From positions 2,676,501 to 2,740,500 of the forward strand of contig NZ_CP029254.1 in assembly GCF_003122365.1 (NCBI RefSeq): a DNA stretch of 64,000 bases. The letters run 5' to 3'. The stretch comes from Streptomyces spongiicola (GTDB lineage Bacteria > Actinomycetota > Actinomycetes > Streptomycetales > Streptomycetaceae). Of the stretch, positions 55,501 to 63,257 are shown piece by piece. The notes beneath the pieces are model-generated. The model worked only from the letters and a program-made list of their open reading frames with translations. It ran no database searches and was not told where the DNA came from. The position numbers and the translations under genes were made by a program. How positions within the stretch are numbered: position 1 is the stretch's first letter; each line of letters starts with the position of its first letter.

Positions 55501-56037
55501 CTGATCGTGGACGTGCGCGGCAACGCGGGCGGCCACATCAGCGAGCTGGTCATGGAGCAGCTGAGTCGCAGGATCCTGGGCTGGGACCTGACGCGGAACG
55601 CCCAGCCGGTGTCGTACACCTCGAACGCCCCGCGCGGACCGATCGTGGCGCTCGCGGACGAGGCCACCTCCTCCGACGGGGACATGATCACGGCGGCGTT
55701 CAAGCTGCTGGGCGTGGGCCCCGTGGTGGGCCAGCGCACCTGGGGCGGTGTGGTGGGGATGACCGGTCGGCACCGGCTCGTGGACGGGACGGTGATCACG
55801 GTGCCGATGAACGCCGCATGGTTCGAGGCGTACGGCTGGTCTGTGGAGAACCACGGCGTCGAGCCGGACATCTTCGCCGAACGGCCGCCGCTGCACTGGG
55901 CCGAGGGCAAGCGCACCGATCTCGACACCGCGGTGCAGGTCGCGCTCGACCGGCTCGCACGGGATCCGACCAAGACGCCTCCGGGGTACGAGAACGTCCC
56001 CGACCGGCGCCGCCCCCCGCTGCCGCCGCGCCGCTGA
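52528..56037 (+). CDS. Tricorn protease
   Basis: A 1169-aa cytosolic peptidase acting downstream of the proteasome. N-terminal six- and seven-bladed beta-propellers (FPHLHDDLLCFAAEDDLWIA, FSPDGSLIAYTSWR) are followed by the C1 domain with the His region LGELGTSHAYV, a PDZ domain (GIREGAVLTHVEGRPVDPV) and the C2 catalytic domain (LIVDVRGNAGGHISELVMEQ, ADEATSSDGDMITAAFKLLG, nucleophile Ser in SSDGD). An Ala/Glu/Gly-rich insertion of about 90 residues (EAGDSGEAAEAGDGRGTGKA and onward) splits the second propeller. GTG start near AGGAG; the spacing is tight, so an alternative Shine-Dalgarno GGAAAG may serve. Confidence 0.93.
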   Translation: MSDDVAYLRFPHLHDDLLCFAAEDDLWIAPLVPAGRGPGRAWRVTVDRTRIGHPRFSPDGSLIAYTSWRSLDPEVHLAPVGGGPARRLSYWGSTDTRVCGWDPDGNILAVSSHGQPFSYFSWAYKLPTDGDPGRRLPWGPVSDISVADSGGRHRTLLLTGKPPHEPAGWKRYRGGAMGRLYLHGERLLADIGGHLDCPMFVGGRIAFLSDHEGVGNLYSCLPDGTDLRRHTDHDAFYARHASSDGSRVVYQCAGDLWIVEDLAPDSRPRRLDVWLGGPRAGRRRHQVPAASNVAGLSVDTTGRASAVVVRGSLYWLTHRDGPARTIADTPGVRVRLPVMLGSGGGQVAYVTDADGEDAVEIAYLPRASGDRPPRRLASGLLGRVLEMVSDPAGERLAIASHDGRLLLLTVAEEAGAEAVGVAGTAEAGDSGEAAEAGDGRGTGKAAEADAAGTEAPGARPAEAAAPETAPGTASETAPETAIGGPDSGSAGEAEGSGDGLVTELIRSVNGPVRDLAFSPQGNWLTWSHPFIGRSLRQIKMVRIDGPGPRTVVDVTNGRFEDESPVFTRDGRYLAFLSWRGFDPVYDVHTGDLSFPLGCRPYLVPLSSATPSPFALLPDGRPAAGGLDPAEAGTGEGAAMVEVEGLESRVTPFPAAASKYSSLHPVAGGGLVWLRWPISGALGETFANPADPSHRPTLEYFDIPKARRTELVAHLDWFAVSGDGSRLVVFDDGELRAVPATESGDGDSTVYLDMRRILHEVDPPAEWRGAYEEAGRLIRDYFWDPGMCGIDWTAVLDQYRPLLQRVASPDEFADLLREVLGELGTSHAYVTPARRNEGPAHYQRAMGLLGANLARREEGWTVLRILPGDSSDSKARSPLAGTGIREGAVLTHVEGRPVDPVTGPYPLLAAAGGTTVELTFRSADGEGPPRRVAIVPLIDERPLRYQDWVAKRRAVVREVSGGECGYLHIPDLGGSGWAQFNRDLRMEVSRPSLIVDVRGNAGGHISELVMEQLSRRILGWDLTRNAQPVSYTSNAPRGPIVALADEATSSDGDMITAAFKLLGVGPVVGQRTWGGVVGMTGRHRLVDGTVITVPMNAAWFEAYGWSVENHGVEPDIFAERPPLHWAEGKRTDLDTAVQVALDRLARDPTKTPPGYENVPDRRRPPLPPRR

Positions 56038-56332
56038 ACGACGGGGCGCGTTCGGCCTCTTCCGCCGCGCCGGGTGAAGGGGGCGCGGCCCTCCCGGGTC
56101 GCGCGCCCTTCGCGTTCGGGCCCCCGGCTGACTCCGGGTGGAGCGGTCCGCGCGCAACGACGCCGAACCCTCCGGGGCGGACCCGGAACGACCCACGACG
56201 ACCCACGACGACCCTGAACGGACCCGAAACCGGCCTGGAACTGACCCGAAACGGACCCGGAAGAGGCCGGGGACAGACCCGGAGCAGGCCGGGGGCCGGG
56301 GACAGGCGAGGGACAGCCCGGCCGCACGGGAA
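56038..56332. other. Spacer with ACCCACGACG and GACCCGGA-type repeats
   Basis: Between the tricorn stop and the terminator, about 295 nt carry short repeats (ACGACCCACGACGACCC at 56194-56214 and GGACCCGGA units) and no gene. Confidence 0.55.
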
Positions 56333-56366
56333 GAGGGGCGCACCCCGTGCACTGGGTGCGCCCCTC
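56333..56366. terminator. Bidirectional terminator, 13-bp stem
   Basis: GAGGGGCGCACCC (56333-56345) pairs with GGGTGCGCCCCTC (56354-56366) across 8 nt, between the convergent tricorn gene and the small disordered-protein gene. Confidence 0.85.
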
Positions 56367-56382
56367 GGGCATGCCCCGGACG

Positions 56383-56646
56383 TCAGGCGTCGTGACGGCG
56401 GTGCATCGGATCGTCGCCCATCTCACGCTCCGGACGGCGGCGCTCCTGGCCGTGCTCACGACCGCGCTCCTGGCCGGGCTCCTGGCCGTGCTCACGGCTG
56501 CGCTCCTGGCCGCGCTCCTGCGGGGGGCGCTGCTGCGGCCGCTGCTGCGGCGAGCGCTGCGAAGCCTCCTGCTTCATGCCGGGCTTCTGCTTCCCCTGCT
56601 CCTTGAGCTGGTCCGCCTTGTCCTTGAACTGATCCTGGATACCCAT
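56383..56646 (-). CDS. Small disordered Gln/Arg/Glu-rich protein
   Basis: An 87-aa protein. The first 20 residues, MGIQDQFKDKADQLKEQGKQ, recall CsbD-like stress proteins. The rest is a low-complexity chain of QERGQERSREHGQEPGQERG-type repeats, predicted disordered and highly charged. Streptomyces encodes several such small proteins near stress genes; function unknown. ATG with GGAGTGA upstream. Confidence 0.72.
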   Translation of the reverse strand: MGIQDQFKDKADQLKEQGKQKPGMKQEASQRSPQQRPQQRPPQERGQERSREHGQEPGQERGREHGQERRRPEREMGDDPMHRRHDA

Positions 56647-56743
56647 CTGGTCACTCCTGGAAGGGTGAGAGGGACGGGGGCCGTTGGGCCGGCCCCCGGG
56701 GCCTCGACCAGACTGGCACGCGCGGACATTCCGCGCATTTCGA

Positions 56744-57625
56744 TCAGTTACGCTCCGTACGTTCCCGCTCGTCAGCGGCCCCGCCGGCACCCACGAGCCC
56801 CGCGCGCATCCCGCTGAGCCGCGGTTCGTAGCGCCTCATCTCCCGCTGGCCCACGAGTCCGATGAGGCTCGGCAGGCCGCCGCGGACCGACTGCATCCCG
56901 CGCAGCCACCACTGCGCGTACACATGGGCGGAGCGCCGTTCGATCCCGGCGACGAGCCGGTCCACGGCCGGGCCGAGGGGATAGGTGCGGTTCGACGGCC
57001 ACGGGAGCCGCTGCCGCAGGTCCCTCATCACATCGTGCAGGTCGGCCCCGCGCACCATGTCCGTGTCGGTCCAGGACAGATAGCCGACACCCACCTTCAC
57101 GCCCTTGTGGCCCACTTCGGCACGCAGACTGTGGGCGAAGGCCTCGACCCCCGACTTGGAGGCGCAGTACGCCGTCATCATCGGCGCCGCGGTGATCGCG
57201 GCGAGCGAGGCGATCTGGAGGTAGTAGCCGCGGGACTCGACCAGGGCCGGCAGGAAGGCCCGGCAGGTGACCGCGCTGCCGACGAGGTTGACCTCGATGA
57301 CCCGCCGCCACGCCTCCGGATCGGAGTCCGCGAACGGACCGCCCGTCGCCACACCGGCGTTGGCGACGACGATGTCGACCCTGCCGAAACGCTCCCTGAC
57401 CTCGCGGGCCACCCGCGTCATCGCCTCATGGTCGGTGACGTCGGCGTGCCAGTGGCCGCACTCGCCGTGCAACCGCCCGGCGACCGACTCGAGTTCGTCC
57501 GGTTCCAGTCCGACGAGGGCGACCCTGGCCCCGCGCGCGGAGAGTCTGCGGGCCAGCAGCTCTCCGACGCCGCGGGCGGCTCCGGTCACCACGGCCACCT
57601 GCCCTTCGAGGCTGACCCTGGTCAT
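56744..57625 (-). CDS. Short-chain dehydrogenase/reductase
   Basis: A 293-aa SDR. NAD(P) motif VAVVTGAARGVGELLARRLS, NAG motif IVVANAGVATGG, catalytic Ser near LQIASLAAITAAP and YxxxK in MTAYCASKSGVEAF. The C-terminal segment (HVYAQWWLRGMQSVRGGLPS) is hydrophobic enough for membrane association. Third gene of a coupled BVMO-hydrolase-SDR operon (ATGA overlap with the hydrolase), so it probably oxidises or reduces the alcohol/ketone of the same pathway. Confidence 0.93.
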   Translation of the reverse strand: MTRVSLEGQVAVVTGAARGVGELLARRLSARGARVALVGLEPDELESVAGRLHGECGHWHADVTDHEAMTRVAREVRERFGRVDIVVANAGVATGGPFADSDPEAWRRVIEVNLVGSAVTCRAFLPALVESRGYYLQIASLAAITAAPMMTAYCASKSGVEAFAHSLRAEVGHKGVKVGVGYLSWTDTDMVRGADLHDVMRDLRQRLPWPSNRTYPLGPAVDRLVAGIERRSAHVYAQWWLRGMQSVRGGLPSLIGLVGQREMRRYEPRLSGMRAGLVGAGGAADERERTERN

Positions 57626-58803
57626 GCCGTCTCCTCCTGCGTCATAGGGGTGCACTGCCCGGCGGGGGCCTCCCGCACGGTAACGGAGTCCCGCTGCCCG
57701 GTTGCGCCAGGCGCCGTGAGGGGGTCCCTCGGCGTGGAGGAGTCCCTCGCCCCATGAGGGTCCCCCACCGCGAAGGAGTCCCCCACCGTGGAGGAGTCCC
57801 TCGCCCCATGGGGGTCCCGCGCCGTCACGGGGCCCCGCCGGACGGGGGTCTCCCGCACCGTACGCGCCTCCCGCCCGGCGGCGGCCTCCCGTCGCAGGTG
57901 CGCCTCGACCGGCTTCCTGATCTCCGCCGTGACGGCCTCCGGGGCCTCCACCGGGGTCATGTGCCCCGTCCCGGCGAGTTCGACGAGACCCGCGCAGTCG
58001 GGCAGCGACGCGGCGAGCGCCCGGGCGTGGCCTATCGGGGTGAGCCGGTCCGCGGTACCCGAGACGACCGCCGTGGGCAGCCGCATCTCCCGTACGCCGG
58101 CGTCCAGATCGAGCGCGGCGAGGACATGCGCCCAGGCCACCCGGGTCGGGCGCGGACAGGCGTGCACGATCCGGGCGCACTCGGCGACCCGCTCGGGTGC
58201 CGTGCCCGGCGCCATCGTCGCGTAGCGCGGTATCCTCCGGGAGACCGGGGTGACCGGGCCGAGGGGTGTACGCGAGCCCAGGATCGCCCGGGTGAGCCGG
58301 GTCCGGAACGCACCGGCCCGCACCGGCACCACCAGCGAACCGGCCACGAGCCGTGAGCTGCCCGTGCTGCACAGCAGCGCGGCTGCGGCGTGCTCGACGA
58401 ACCGCGGCCGCGAGGCGGCCGCCATGAGCGTCATCCCGCCCATGGAGTGCCCGGCGAGTACGGCCCGTTCGCCCGGTGCCGGCGCGGCTGCGAGCACGGC
58501 CTCCAGGTCGTCGGCGAGGGCCTCGGTACTGTGCCCGGCCCCGGCGACGGCGGGGGTGCGGCCGTGCCCTCGCTGGTCGTAGGCGATGACCCGGTGTCCG
58601 GCGGCCAGCTCCCTGATCTGGGCCGCCCAGACACGAGCGGAGCAGGTCCAGCCGTGTGCGAGGACGACGGCGGGCGCGCCGTCGGGGCCGTACACCTCCA
58701 CGTGTACACGGGAGCCGTCGGCCGACACGCCGGTCGGTTCGCGGGCGGTGACGGACGGGGCCGGGGCCGCCGTCGCCGCCGCCCGCTTCACGAACCCGCT
58801 CAC
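57622..58803 (-). CDS. Alpha/beta hydrolase with repeat-rich C-terminal tail
   Basis: A 393-aa hydrolase. Oxyanion region VVLAHGWTCSARVW, nucleophile GHSMGG (Ser at about residue 124), Asp region in VVSGTADRLTPIGHA, and catalytic His in GTGHMTPVEAPEAV. After the fold ends (about residue 315) a tail of some 75 residues repeats RDPHGARDSSTVGDSFAVGD-like motifs and is probably disordered. The GTG start overlaps the BVMO stop. As partner of a BVMO it would hydrolyse the ester product. Confidence 0.9.
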   Translation of the reverse strand: MSGFVKRAAATAAPAPSVTAREPTGVSADGSRVHVEVYGPDGAPAVVLAHGWTCSARVWAAQIRELAAGHRVIAYDQRGHGRTPAVAGAGHSTEALADDLEAVLAAAPAPGERAVLAGHSMGGMTLMAAASRPRFVEHAAAALLCSTGSSRLVAGSLVVPVRAGAFRTRLTRAILGSRTPLGPVTPVSRRIPRYATMAPGTAPERVAECARIVHACPRPTRVAWAHVLAALDLDAGVREMRLPTAVVSGTADRLTPIGHARALAASLPDCAGLVELAGTGHMTPVEAPEAVTAEIRKPVEAHLRREAAAGREARTVRETPVRRGPVTARDPHGARDSSTVGDSFAVGDPHGARDSSTPRDPLTAPGATGQRDSVTVREAPAGQCTPMTQEETA

Positions 58804-60344
58804 GCGCTCTCCTCCCCCACCGCGGCGGGGACGGCTCCGCCGCTCCCGGCCGCCCGGTCCGCGGCCGCGGTGCGGGGCGCGCGGATCACCTCGTACTCGG
58901 CGAGGTCGACCGTGCGGGTCTGCCGCCGGAACTCCCCGGTCGTACCGGGCCAGAGAGTGGTGTTGCGGCCGCTCGCGTCGAGGTACCAGCTGGAGCAGCC
59001 GGTGTCCCACACGGTCCGCTTCATCCGCGCCTGGACCCGCCGGTTCCAGGCGCGGACGGCGGACGGCCGGGCGCCGAGCGCGACCCGGCCGCCGAGGACG
59101 TCCAGCTGACGCAGGTAGTCGGCCATGTAGTTCAGCTGGGACTCGATCATCAGGATCATCGAGCTGTTCCCGAGGCCGGTGTTGGGGCCGATGATCGTCA
59201 TCCAGTTGGGGAAGCCGGCGGCGGTGGCACCGCGCAGCGACTCCATCCCGTCCTTCCATGCCTCGGCGAGAGTGCGGCCGTCCGCACCGACCACCCGGTC
59301 GGCGATCGGCAGGTCGGTGACGTGGAAGCCGGTGCCGAAGACGATCGCGTCGACCTCGGCCTCCGCGCCTCCGGCGGCCACCACGGTGGAGCCGCGCACC
59401 TCGGCCAGCCCGGAGGCGACGACGTCCACGTTGGGCCGGGCGAGCGCCGGGTAGTAGTCGCTGGACAGCAGGATCCGCTTGCAGCCGATGCGGTAGGACG
59501 GCGTCAGCTTCGCCCGGAGGGCCGGGTCCTTGATGGACTTGGCCATGTTGGCCTTGGCCAGCGACTCGATCAGGCCGAGCTGTTCCGGGCGCTTGGTGAA
59601 CGCGCTGACCTGCAACTCCCTGATGCCCCAGAGCAGTCCGCGGCGGACGGTCGCGGTGATCGGCAGCAGCCGGTGCAGCCGGCGCTCACCCTCGCCGATG
59701 GCCCGGTCCATCCGCGGCATCACCCAGGGCGGGGTTCGCTGGAACAGCGTCAGCTTCGCAGCCAGGGGCTGGATCGCCGGCACGATCTGGATGGCGGACG
59801 CACCGGTCCCGATCACCGCGACCCGTTTGCCGTGCAGGTCGTAGTCGTGGTCCCAGCGCGCCGAGTGGAAGACCCTGCCGGGGAATCCGTCGAGTCCGGG
59901 GATCTCGGGGACCTTGGGGTCGGACAGCGGGCCGGTGGCGGAGACCACGACGTCGGCGGTGAACGCGCCCCGCGAGGTCTCGATCTCCCAGTGCAGTTCG
60001 GCGGTGTTCCAGCGCGCCTTCAGCACGTCGTGGCCGAAGCGGAGGTGCGGGCGGATCCCGAAGGTGTCGGTGACGTGCTCCAGGTACGCTCGGATGTGCT
60101 CCTGCCCGGAGAAGGTCCGGGGCCAGTCCGGGTTGGGTGCGAAGGAGAACGAGTAGAGGTGGGACGGTACGTCGCAGGCGCAGCCGGGGTAGCTGTTGTC
60201 CCGCCAGGTCCCGCCGACCGAGTCGGCCCGCTCCAGTACGACGAAGTCGGTGATCCCCTCGCGGCGCAGCCGGACGGCGGCGCCGAGACCGCCGAATCCG
60301 GACCCGATCACCGCCACTCGCACGTGCTCGTACCGCTGGCTCAT
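58800..60344 (-). CDS. Baeyer-Villiger-type flavin monooxygenase
   Basis: A 514-aa class B flavoprotein. FAD motif VAVIGSGFGGLGAAVRLRRE, the BVMO fingerprint FPGRVFHSARW (FxGxxxHxxxW), NADPH motif VAVIGTGASAIQIVPAI, and the C-terminal ATGF-like IVFGTGFHVTDLP. It should insert oxygen beside a ketone using NADPH and O2, giving an ester. First gene of the operon with the hydrolase and SDR downstream; the divergent MerR gene is 139 nt away. ATG at 60344 gives MSQRYEHVRVAVIG. Confidence 0.94.
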   Translation of the reverse strand: MSQRYEHVRVAVIGSGFGGLGAAVRLRREGITDFVVLERADSVGGTWRDNSYPGCACDVPSHLYSFSFAPNPDWPRTFSGQEHIRAYLEHVTDTFGIRPHLRFGHDVLKARWNTAELHWEIETSRGAFTADVVVSATGPLSDPKVPEIPGLDGFPGRVFHSARWDHDYDLHGKRVAVIGTGASAIQIVPAIQPLAAKLTLFQRTPPWVMPRMDRAIGEGERRLHRLLPITATVRRGLLWGIRELQVSAFTKRPEQLGLIESLAKANMAKSIKDPALRAKLTPSYRIGCKRILLSSDYYPALARPNVDVVASGLAEVRGSTVVAAGGAEAEVDAIVFGTGFHVTDLPIADRVVGADGRTLAEAWKDGMESLRGATAAGFPNWMTIIGPNTGLGNSSMILMIESQLNYMADYLRQLDVLGGRVALGARPSAVRAWNRRVQARMKRTVWDTGCSSWYLDASGRNTTLWPGTTGEFRRQTRTVDLAEYEVIRAPRTAAADRAAGSGGAVPAAVGEESA

Positions 60345-60424
60345 GCCGCCTCCCGCCTGCCGAGGACACTCCCACAGGACCGCGCCAGCAATCACTGGCA
60401 CGATGGGAGGGTAGAGCCTCCGCA

Positions 60425-60465
60425 TACCGAGCGGTAGGGGTGGAACGAACAAGTTACCGGCGGTA
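60425..60465. promoter_or_regulatory. Paired TACCG/CGGTA palindromes between BVMO and merR
   Basis: TACCG-AG-CGGTA (60425-60436) and TACCG-G-CGGTA (60455-60465) are 30 nt apart, the second 18 nt before the merR GTG. A weaker GCCAG/CTGGC inverted repeat lies nearer the BVMO. The binding protein is not identified: MerR itself or a TetR elsewhere. Confidence 0.6.
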
Positions 60466-60483
60466 CGACATAGGCTTGCGCGC

Positions 60484-61146
60484 GTGACGGACGAGCAGCG
60501 CACGGATCGCGAGACCCGCGGGTACCGCATGGGGGAGCTGGCCGAGCAGGCCGGAATCACGGTGCGCACCCTGCGCTTCTACCGCGAGCGGGGACTCATC
60601 CCCCCGCCACGCAGGGAGGGCCGGATCGCCTGGTACGACGACCACCACCTGGCCCGGCTGCGGACCATCGCGGCACTGCTCGAGCGCGGCCACACCCTCA
60701 GCGGCATCGCCGACCTGGCGGCCGCGTTCGACAGCGGCCGCGACGTCGGCGAGGTACTGGGCCTCGGGGAGCCCAGCGAGGAGACCCCGGTCCGGCTCAC
60801 CCCGGAGGCGCTGGCCGACTACTTCGGGGGCGAGACCACCGCGGAGAACCTCACGGCGGCGCTCGACCTCGGCTATCTGGCCACCGACGGCGACGAGATC
60901 GTCCACATCAGCCGCCGGCTGCTCGACGTCTCGTCCGCACTGGTGAAGGAGGGCGTCCCGCTCTCGGCGGTCCTCGCGGCGGGGCGCGAGGTGCGCGGCC
61001 ACGCGGAGGCACTGGCGTCCCTCTTCGTCGGACTGCTGTGCTCCCACACCGCAGAGGGGGACCTGGAGCGCCTGCGCCCACTGGCGAAGAGCGTGGTGGA
61101 CGCGGAGCTCTCGATGGCGATGGACCGCCGCCTCCGCGGAGGGTGA
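60484..61146 (+). CDS. MerR-family regulator
   Basis: A 220-aa protein. HTH: RMGELAEQAGITVRTLRFYR then ERGLIPPPRREGRIAWYDDH; HLARLRTIAALLERGHTLSG completes the MerR domain. A C-terminal effector domain of about 130 residues has no metal-binding Cys cluster, so an organic ligand is more likely. It is divergent from the BVMO operon, which it presumably controls. GTG start. Confidence 0.92.
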   Translation: MTDEQRTDRETRGYRMGELAEQAGITVRTLRFYRERGLIPPPRREGRIAWYDDHHLARLRTIAALLERGHTLSGIADLAAAFDSGRDVGEVLGLGEPSEETPVRLTPEALADYFGGETTAENLTAALDLGYLATDGDEIVHISRRLLDVSSALVKEGVPLSAVLAAGREVRGHAEALASLFVGLLCSHTAEGDLERLRPLAKSVVDAELSMAMDRRLRGG

Positions 61147-61597
61147 CGGCAGCGGCATCAGACGCGCCCCCGACGGCCTGGACCACCGCCGCGCGGAGGG
61201 TGACCGGCGGGCCCGGCAGGGCAGGCGCGCCACGGGGCGGCGTCGGGCCCTTCCGCCCCGCGGCAGCAACGGCGGGACGCGGCCGCACCCCGGGGCGCAC
61301 GGCCCGGGGCGGCGACCCACCGACCGGCCCTGGACCGGGGCCCGAGTCACGGCCTGAACCGGGACCTGGACCGAGGCCCGGCGCGGGCGTCCGGAGCCAG
61401 GGGGTCCGGAGTCCGGTCCGGGGTCCGGGAGCCGAGGGTCCGGTCCGTGGCCCTGAGCCAAGTGTCCGGTACGGAGTCCGGTACGGGACACGGAGTCAAG
61501 GGTCCGGTCCGTGGCCCTGAGTCCGCAGTCCGCAGTCCGCAGTCCGGTGCCCGGAGCCCGCAGTACGCAGTCAGGGCCCGGAGTCAGGGATCCGAGG
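61147..61597. repeat. 451-nt gene-free spacer with duplicated segments
   Basis: No gene. A 23-nt sequence (AGGGTCCGGTCCGTGGCCCT core) occurs twice, at 61435-61457 and 61499-61521, within a field of GTCCGGAGTCCGG and CAGTCCGCAGTCC motifs reaching almost to the xthA stop. Confidence 0.8.
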
Positions 61598-62407
61598 CTA
61601 CGGCTCGAAGACGGCCGTCACCGGCGCATGGTCGCTCCACCGCTCCGCATGACTCGCGGCCCGCTCCACATACGCCTTGGCACACCGTTCCGCCAGCCGC
61701 GGGGTCGCCACCAGCAGATCGATGCGCCAGCCGGTGTCGTTGTCGAAGGCGCGGCCCCGGTAGGACCACCAGGAGTACGGGCCCTCCTGCCCGGGATGCA
61801 TGGCACGGACGACGTCCACGTACCCCGCCCCGGTCTCACCGTCGCCGTACACCCGGCCCAGCCACTCCCGCTCCTCGGGCAGGAAACCGGCGTTCTTCCT
61901 GTTGCCGCGCCAGTTCCTCAGGTCGGCCTCCTGGTGGGCGATGTTCCAGTCGCCGCACACCAGCACGTCACGGCCGTCCGCCTCCGCGCGCTCCCGCAGG
62001 GCCCTCAGATACGGCAGGAACGCGTCCATGAAGCGGTACTTCTCGTCCTGGCGCTCGGTGCCGACCTCGCCCGAGGGGAGGTAGAGGCTGGCGACCGTGA
62101 CGGCGGGCAGGTCGACCTCGACATAGCGTCCGCTGCCGTCGAACTCCGCGCTGCCGAACCCGGTCCGCACCGCGTCCGGCTCTCGCCTGGTGAGGACGGA
62201 GACACCGGCGCGGCCCTTGGCGGCGGCCGGGACGTGCACGGCGTGCCAGCCCTCGGGGCTGCGCACCTCGTCGGGAAGCTGGTGGGCCTCGGCCCGCACC
62301 TCCTGGAGGCACACCACGTCGGCGGAGGTCCCGGCCAGCCACTCGACGAAGCCCTTCTTGGCGGCGGCCCGCAGCCCGTTCACATTCACGCTGGTCACAG
62401 TGAGCAC
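61598..62407 (-). CDS. xthA: Exodeoxyribonuclease III
   Basis: A 269-aa Mg-dependent AP endonuclease/3'-5' exonuclease for base-excision repair. Motifs: TSVNVNGLRAAAKKGFVEWL, VVCLQEVRAEAHQLP (metal Glu), VLVCGDWNIAHQEADLRN, WRIDLLVATPRL and the closing ERWSDHAPVTAVFEP with catalytic His. GTG start; only 51 nt separate it from the divergent GNAT gene, so leaderless transcription is possible. Confidence 0.95.
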   Translation of the reverse strand: MLTVTSVNVNGLRAAAKKGFVEWLAGTSADVVCLQEVRAEAHQLPDEVRSPEGWHAVHVPAAAKGRAGVSVLTRREPDAVRTGFGSAEFDGSGRYVEVDLPAVTVASLYLPSGEVGTERQDEKYRFMDAFLPYLRALRERAEADGRDVLVCGDWNIAHQEADLRNWRGNRKNAGFLPEEREWLGRVYGDGETGAGYVDVVRAMHPGQEGPYSWWSYRGRAFDNDTGWRIDLLVATPRLAERCAKAYVERAASHAERWSDHAPVTAVFEP

Positions 62408-62458
62408 CCAGGAACAATAGCCGGAAGACCGGCAATGCATACATGTACGATGTTCCGC

Positions 62459-62944
62459 ATGAACATCCAGCGGATGCGCTTCGACCACCCCGACGCCGTC
62501 AAACTGAACGACCAGGTGCAGCTGGAGTACGCCGCGCGCTACGGCGACGAGGGCGATGTCACGCCCCTGGACCCGCTGATGTTCGCGCCGCCGCGCGGAC
62601 TCTACCTGCTGGCCTACGACGGGCTGGGCCGCCCGGTCGCCACCGGCGGATGGCGCACCCAGGACGAGAACGCCGAGGGTTACGCGAACGGCGACGCCGA
62701 GATCAAGCGGATCTACGTCGTCCCCGAGGCACGCGGCCTCGGCCTGGCACGGCGCGTCCTGGCGGCACTGGAGGAGGACGCCCGCACGGCCGGGCGCACC
62801 CGCATGGTCCTGGAGACCGGCACCGCCCAGCCCGAGGCCATCGCCCTGTACGCCTCCAGCGGCTACGAGCCGTGCGCCAAGTTCGGCCACTACCGCGCGC
62901 ACGAGAACAGCCGCTGCTTCGCCAAACCGCTCACCCGGCACTGA
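62459..62944 (+). CDS. GNAT N-acetyltransferase
   Basis: A 161-aa protein: MNIQRMRFDHPDAVKLNDQV, ATGGWRTQDENAEGYANGDA, the acetyl-CoA loop IYVVPEARGLGLARRVLAAL, and IALYASSGYEPCAKFGHYR. Substrate unknown. ATG at 62459; upstream in-frame ATGs at 62450 and earlier have no better Shine-Dalgarno. Confidence 0.88.
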   Translation: MNIQRMRFDHPDAVKLNDQVQLEYAARYGDEGDVTPLDPLMFAPPRGLYLLAYDGLGRPVATGGWRTQDENAEGYANGDAEIKRIYVVPEARGLGLARRVLAALEEDARTAGRTRMVLETGTAQPEAIALYASSGYEPCAKFGHYRAHENSRCFAKPLTRH

Positions 62945-63257
62945 GCCCGGCACCCCTTCCGCCCCTTCCGCTCCCCCCACCCCTTCCGCTCCCTCCCGCC
63001 CCGCCGGCAGGAGAGGACTCACCGATCCCGGGGCTCCGCCGGCCCCCGATGGCACGGGCAGCCCCACCGGCCCCCACCGCTCCCCTGAGCACCCGCGGCC
63101 CCGCCACCGTCAACGACCCCGTCAGTCACGGCAGTCACGGCAGTCACGATGTTCCTGACGCGCTCCTGACAATTCCGCCGCGCCATGGCAACCTTCCTCA
63201 CGAACGTCGATCCGCACCGCTCTCATCCCCCACCTGCCCCGGCAGAAGGAGACATGC
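62945..63257. other. Spacer upstream of the secreted protease
   Basis: No gene. A CCCCTTCCGCTCC-type pyrimidine run occupies 62952-63000 and three CAGTCACGG units lie at 63122-63148. The promoter of the protease gene should lie here. Confidence 0.55.
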
